From contig JAJFFI010000391.1 of assembly GCA_021776755.1 (NCBI GenBank), positions 1 through 7,439 of the forward strand: DNA of 7,439 nt. Reading direction: 5' to 3'. Position 1 is the first letter of the stretch. Each line of letters starts with the position of its first letter. The position numbers and the translations under genes were made by a program. The notes under the pieces were generated by a model, which worked only from the letters and a program-made list of their open reading frames with translations, was not told where the DNA came from and ran no database searches. This document shows positions 5,701-7,439 of the stretch, piece by piece. The stretch comes from Alphaproteobacteria bacterium. Its GTDB lineage: Bacteria; Pseudomonadota; Alphaproteobacteria; JAJFFI01.

Positions 5701-5707
5701 TATTCTG

Positions 5708-6142
5708 ATGACATCTGCACAGTCTAAAACTTTGCCGCATCACCAGTTCCCCGACTGGGCTGCGCTGATCCTGCGGGTTTCCCTGGGCGTGATGTTCCTC
5801 GCGCACAGTCTCTACCTCAAGGTTTTCGTCTTCACCTTGCCGGGCACCGCGGCGTTCTTCGCCTCGATCGGCCTCCCCGGCCCGCTGGCCTATGTCGTCG
5901 CCGGCCTGGAAATCATCGGCGGCATCCTGTTGATCCTGGGCGTACGCACGCGGATCGTGGCGCTCGCGCTGATTCCGGTCCTGCTGGGTGCCACTTGGGC
6001 GCATGCCGGCAATGGCTGGCTGTTCAACAATTCCGGCGGCGGTTGGGAATATCCGGTGTTCCTCTCGCTCGCCACCGGCGCGCTCGCCTTGCTCGGCGAC
6101 GGAGCGTACGCCCTGCGGCCCAACGGGCGTACGCCGCGGTGA
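5708..6142 (+). CDS. DoxX family membrane protein
   Basis: This 144-residue integral membrane protein has four predicted helices at about residues 18-37, 60-78, 82-98 and 114-130. Family features include the first helix ending in FLAHSLYLKVF, the second with GLEIIGGILLILG (E68 buried in the helix), and a GGGWEYP segment before the fourth helix. DoxX proteins sit in the inner membrane; some are linked to quinone or thiosulfate oxidation and others to thiol and oxidative-stress complexes, so no specific reaction can be assigned. It is the first gene of a plus-strand unit divergent from a LysR regulator; its TGA stop overlaps the GTG start of a GST gene, so the two products are likely made together. 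It is distinct from the other DoxX protein at the left edge of the window. Confidence 0.9.
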   Translation: MTSAQSKTLPHHQFPDWAALILRVSLGVMFLAHSLYLKVFVFTLPGTAAFFASIGLPGPLAYVVAGLEIIGGILLILGVRTRIVALALIPVLLGATWAHAGNGWLFNNSGGGWEYPVFLSLATGALALLGDGAYALRPNGRTPR

Positions 6143-6810
6143 GCGCGCTCGGCGCCGAACTCGTGCTCGTGAGCCACGCGCTTTGTCCGTACGTTCAGCG
6201 TGCAGCGATTGTGCTGGCCGAAAAAGGCGTGGCCTTCGAGCGGGTCACGATCGATCTCGCCGACAAGCCCGCCTGGTTCCGCAAAATATCGCCGCTGGGC
6301 AAGGTGCCGCTGTTGCGGGTCGGGGACGATGTGATCTTCGAGTCGGCAGTGATCGTCGAATATCTCGACGAAACCACCTCGAACCCGCTGTTGCCCCAAG
6401 ACCCGCTGGGCCGGGCCCGTCACCGGAGCTGGATCGAGTATGCCTCGGCAACGCTGAACGCCATTGCCGACTTCTACAGCGCGCCGGACGCCACCGCATT
6501 CGCGGCCAGGACCGCAACCTTGCGCGAACGCTTCGAAGGTCTCGAGGCGGTGCTGGAGGAAGGCCCGTGGATTGCCGGGGCAGACTTTGGACTGGTCGAT
6601 GCCGCCTGGGGGCCGGTGTTCAGGTATGTCGACACCTTCGACCGCATTGCCGCGTTCGGCATCCTGACGGGCCTGCCGAAAACCGCGGCATGGCGCCGGG
6701 CGCTGGCCGCGCGGCCCTCGGTGCGGGATGCGGTCTCGCCGGACTATCCGGTGCTGCTCGAGGCATTTCTGCGCCGCCGCGACTCGCATCTTTCGACGTT
6801 GATGGCCTGA
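6139..6810 (+). CDS. Glutathione S-transferase family protein (Cys-type, CPYV motif)
   Basis: This 223-residue cytosolic GST has an N-terminal thioredoxin-like domain (residues about 6-80) and an all-helical C-terminal domain (about 88-215). The active-site motif C16-P-Y-V marks a cysteine-type GST (omega-like or beta-like), more likely to perform thiol transfer, reductive deglutathionylation or dehalogenation than classical conjugation. Glutathione-binding marks are the cis-Pro in KVP (V56-P57) and E68-S69 in FESAVI. The start is GTG 6139, which overlaps the doxX TGA by 4 nt (GTGA). The frame is open further upstream but that stretch is only the doxX sequence read in another frame, and the protein begins correctly just before the first strand. 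Coupled translation with doxX and likely LysR control suggest a joint role against an electrophile or redox stress; the substrate is unknown. Confidence 0.93.
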   Translation: MSALGAELVLVSHALCPYVQRAAIVLAEKGVAFERVTIDLADKPAWFRKISPLGKVPLLRVGDDVIFESAVIVEYLDETTSNPLLPQDPLGRARHRSWIEYASATLNAIADFYSAPDATAFAARTATLRERFEGLEAVLEEGPWIAGADFGLVDAAWGPVFRYVDTFDRIAAFGILTGLPKTAAWRRALAARPSVRDAVSPDYPVLLEAFLRRRDSHLSTLMA

Positions 6811-6836
6811 GGCGGCGAATGCGCTAGACTGGCGCC

Positions 6837-7070
6837 ATGGAAGGCACGCTCTCCCCGACCGCCGCCTGGGCAATCCTGATCCTGTTCTGGATCGTCCCGT
6901 TGGTGCATGTTGTGTTTTCGCGCCATGCGGGCTCCTGGACCCCGCCGCCCGACGCCGGTTGCCCCTTCGGGCCGCGCGTCGGCTGGCTCGTCATCGTGCT
7001 CGTGCTGGGCGGCCTCGGCTGGCTGATGTTCGCGCGCCGCAAGATCTGGAACCGCCCGCACATCGGGTAG
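6837..7070 (+). CDS. Small two-helix membrane protein, unknown function
   Basis: This 77-residue protein has two hydrophobic segments, about residues 8-27 and 48-66, separated by a polar Pro-rich loop (SRHAGSWTPPPDAGCPFGPR) and followed by a basic end (ARRKIWNRPHIG). The ending VLGGLGWLMFARRK recalls the two-helix N-terminal modules of cardiolipin synthase-like proteins (PLDc_N type), but the match is only by eye. It begins 26 nt after the GST stop on the same strand, so it may be the third gene of the unit, although its ribosome site is poor. It is convergent with the charged protein at the right edge, 29 nt away. The helix pattern and placement support it as a real gene. Confidence 0.68.
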   Translation: MEGTLSPTAAWAILILFWIVPLVHVVFSRHAGSWTPPPDAGCPFGPRVGWLVIVLVLGGLGWLMFARRKIWNRPHIG

Positions 7071-7099
7071 CGGATGCCCCGGCCCTCACGCCCCGTTAC

Positions 7100-7439
7100 T
7101 CACGCGTCGTGTTTCGGCCAGGGGATGCGGGCGAAATCGATACCGTCTTCGCGGAGGTCTTCAGCCTCCTTCTCGCTCGACTCGCCGTAGATCGAGCGCG
7201 CCTCGCTCTCACCCTCGTGGATCGCCCGGGCCTCCTTGGCAAAGGCGTCGCCGACATGCTCGGCGTTCGACTCGACGTGGCGGCGAACCTCCCAAAGCGC
7301 CTTGCGGAACGTATCGGCCGCGGTCGTCTCGGGGCCGCTGACGAACTGATCGCCGCCTTCCGGGTTGCTTTCAGGTGCGGGCGGATTATCGGGCGCAGGC
7401 GTTTTCGGAGCAGCGTGCCGGGCGTTGCTCTTGCGCCCG
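7100..7439 (-). CDS. Uncharacterised charged protein, partial (N-terminus beyond window edge)
   Basis: The last 112 residues of a minus-strand frame are visible, with stop TGA at 7102-7100 and no in-frame start codon in the window. The first 30 or so residues are rich in Pro, Asn and Ala and look disordered. Residues about 41-95 are highly charged and helix-prone, with many Glu and Arg (FRKALWEVRRHVESNAEHVGD, then KEARAIHEGESEARSIYGES); the end is DFARIPWPKHDA. I do not recognise the family. It could be a soluble coiled-coil-like protein or the cytoplasmic tail of a longer one. No hydrophobic segment is seen. The open frame, the absence of a credible alternative on the other strand and the bacterial-style composition support it as coding. 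Confidence 0.66.
   Translation of the reverse strand, partial: GRKSNARHAAPKTPAPDNPPAPESNPEGGDQFVSGPETTAADTFRKALWEVRRHVESNAEHVGDAFAKEARAIHEGESEARSIYGESSEKEAEDLREDGIDFARIPWPKHDA

Larger units (their letters stand above)
5542..5707. promoter_or_regulatory. Divergent LysR/doxX regulatory region, AT-rich
   Basis: This 166-bp region is markedly AT-rich between about 5551 and 5630, against GC-rich surroundings, as expected for a two-way promoter. It contains the palindrome at 5570-5585, a plus-strand promoter candidate at 5608-5636 and the doxX ribosome site at 5696-5700. On the minus strand a -10-like TATATT (5590-5585) abuts the palindrome, so binding there could autoregulate the LysR gene. Confidence 0.65.

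Noticed and set aside
5995..6138. N-terminal extension of the GST to 271 residues
   Set aside because: The extra residues are an Arg-rich off-frame reading of doxX. The GTG at 6139 gives a normal GST N-terminus.

Overview
The window is GC-rich, densely packed bacterial DNA. Gene content points to an alphaproteobacterium, perhaps Rhodospirillales-like: a polyhydroxybutyrate (PHB)-type 3-hydroxybutyrate dehydrogenase, tandem patatin-like hydrolases, a phytanoyl-CoA dioxygenase family protein, two DoxX membrane proteins, a CPYV-type glutathione S-transferase (GST) and a LysR regulator. The taxon is inferred from gene style only. I see no RNA gene, insertion sequence, CRISPR array or origin.

Minus strand, right to left. 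A LysR regulator (5541-4618) is followed by a 113-nt gap with a candidate promoter and a 16-bp inverted repeat. Next comes a tight cluster: bdhA (4504-3713), a patatin-like hydrolase with a lysine/proline repeat tail (3704-2586; 8-nt gap) and a second patatin paralogue (2542-1493; 43-nt gap). A strong minus-strand intrinsic terminator lies at 1339-1301. A second minus-strand unit follows: a PhyH-type Fe(II)/2-oxoglutarate dioxygenase (1208-369), then a DoxX protein (340 to the left edge, truncated).

Plus strand. Divergent from the LysR gene across an AT-rich 166-bp regulatory region, with a perfect 16-bp palindrome, are a DoxX protein (5708-6142), a GST starting on GTG inside the doxX stop codon (6139-6810) and a small two-helix membrane protein (6837-7070). 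The right edge holds the C-terminal 112 residues of an unrecognised charged protein on the minus strand (7439-7100).

Inferred logic: bdhA with two patatin lipases suggests mobilisation of stored or membrane lipid, with D-3-hydroxybutyrate oxidised to acetoacetate. LysR/DoxX/GST looks like an inducible envelope-linked electrophile or redox response. The most unusual features are the pentapeptide repeats at the N-termini of both patatins, a Ser-for-Gly change in the nucleophile elbow of one of them, and the two palindromic operator candidates.
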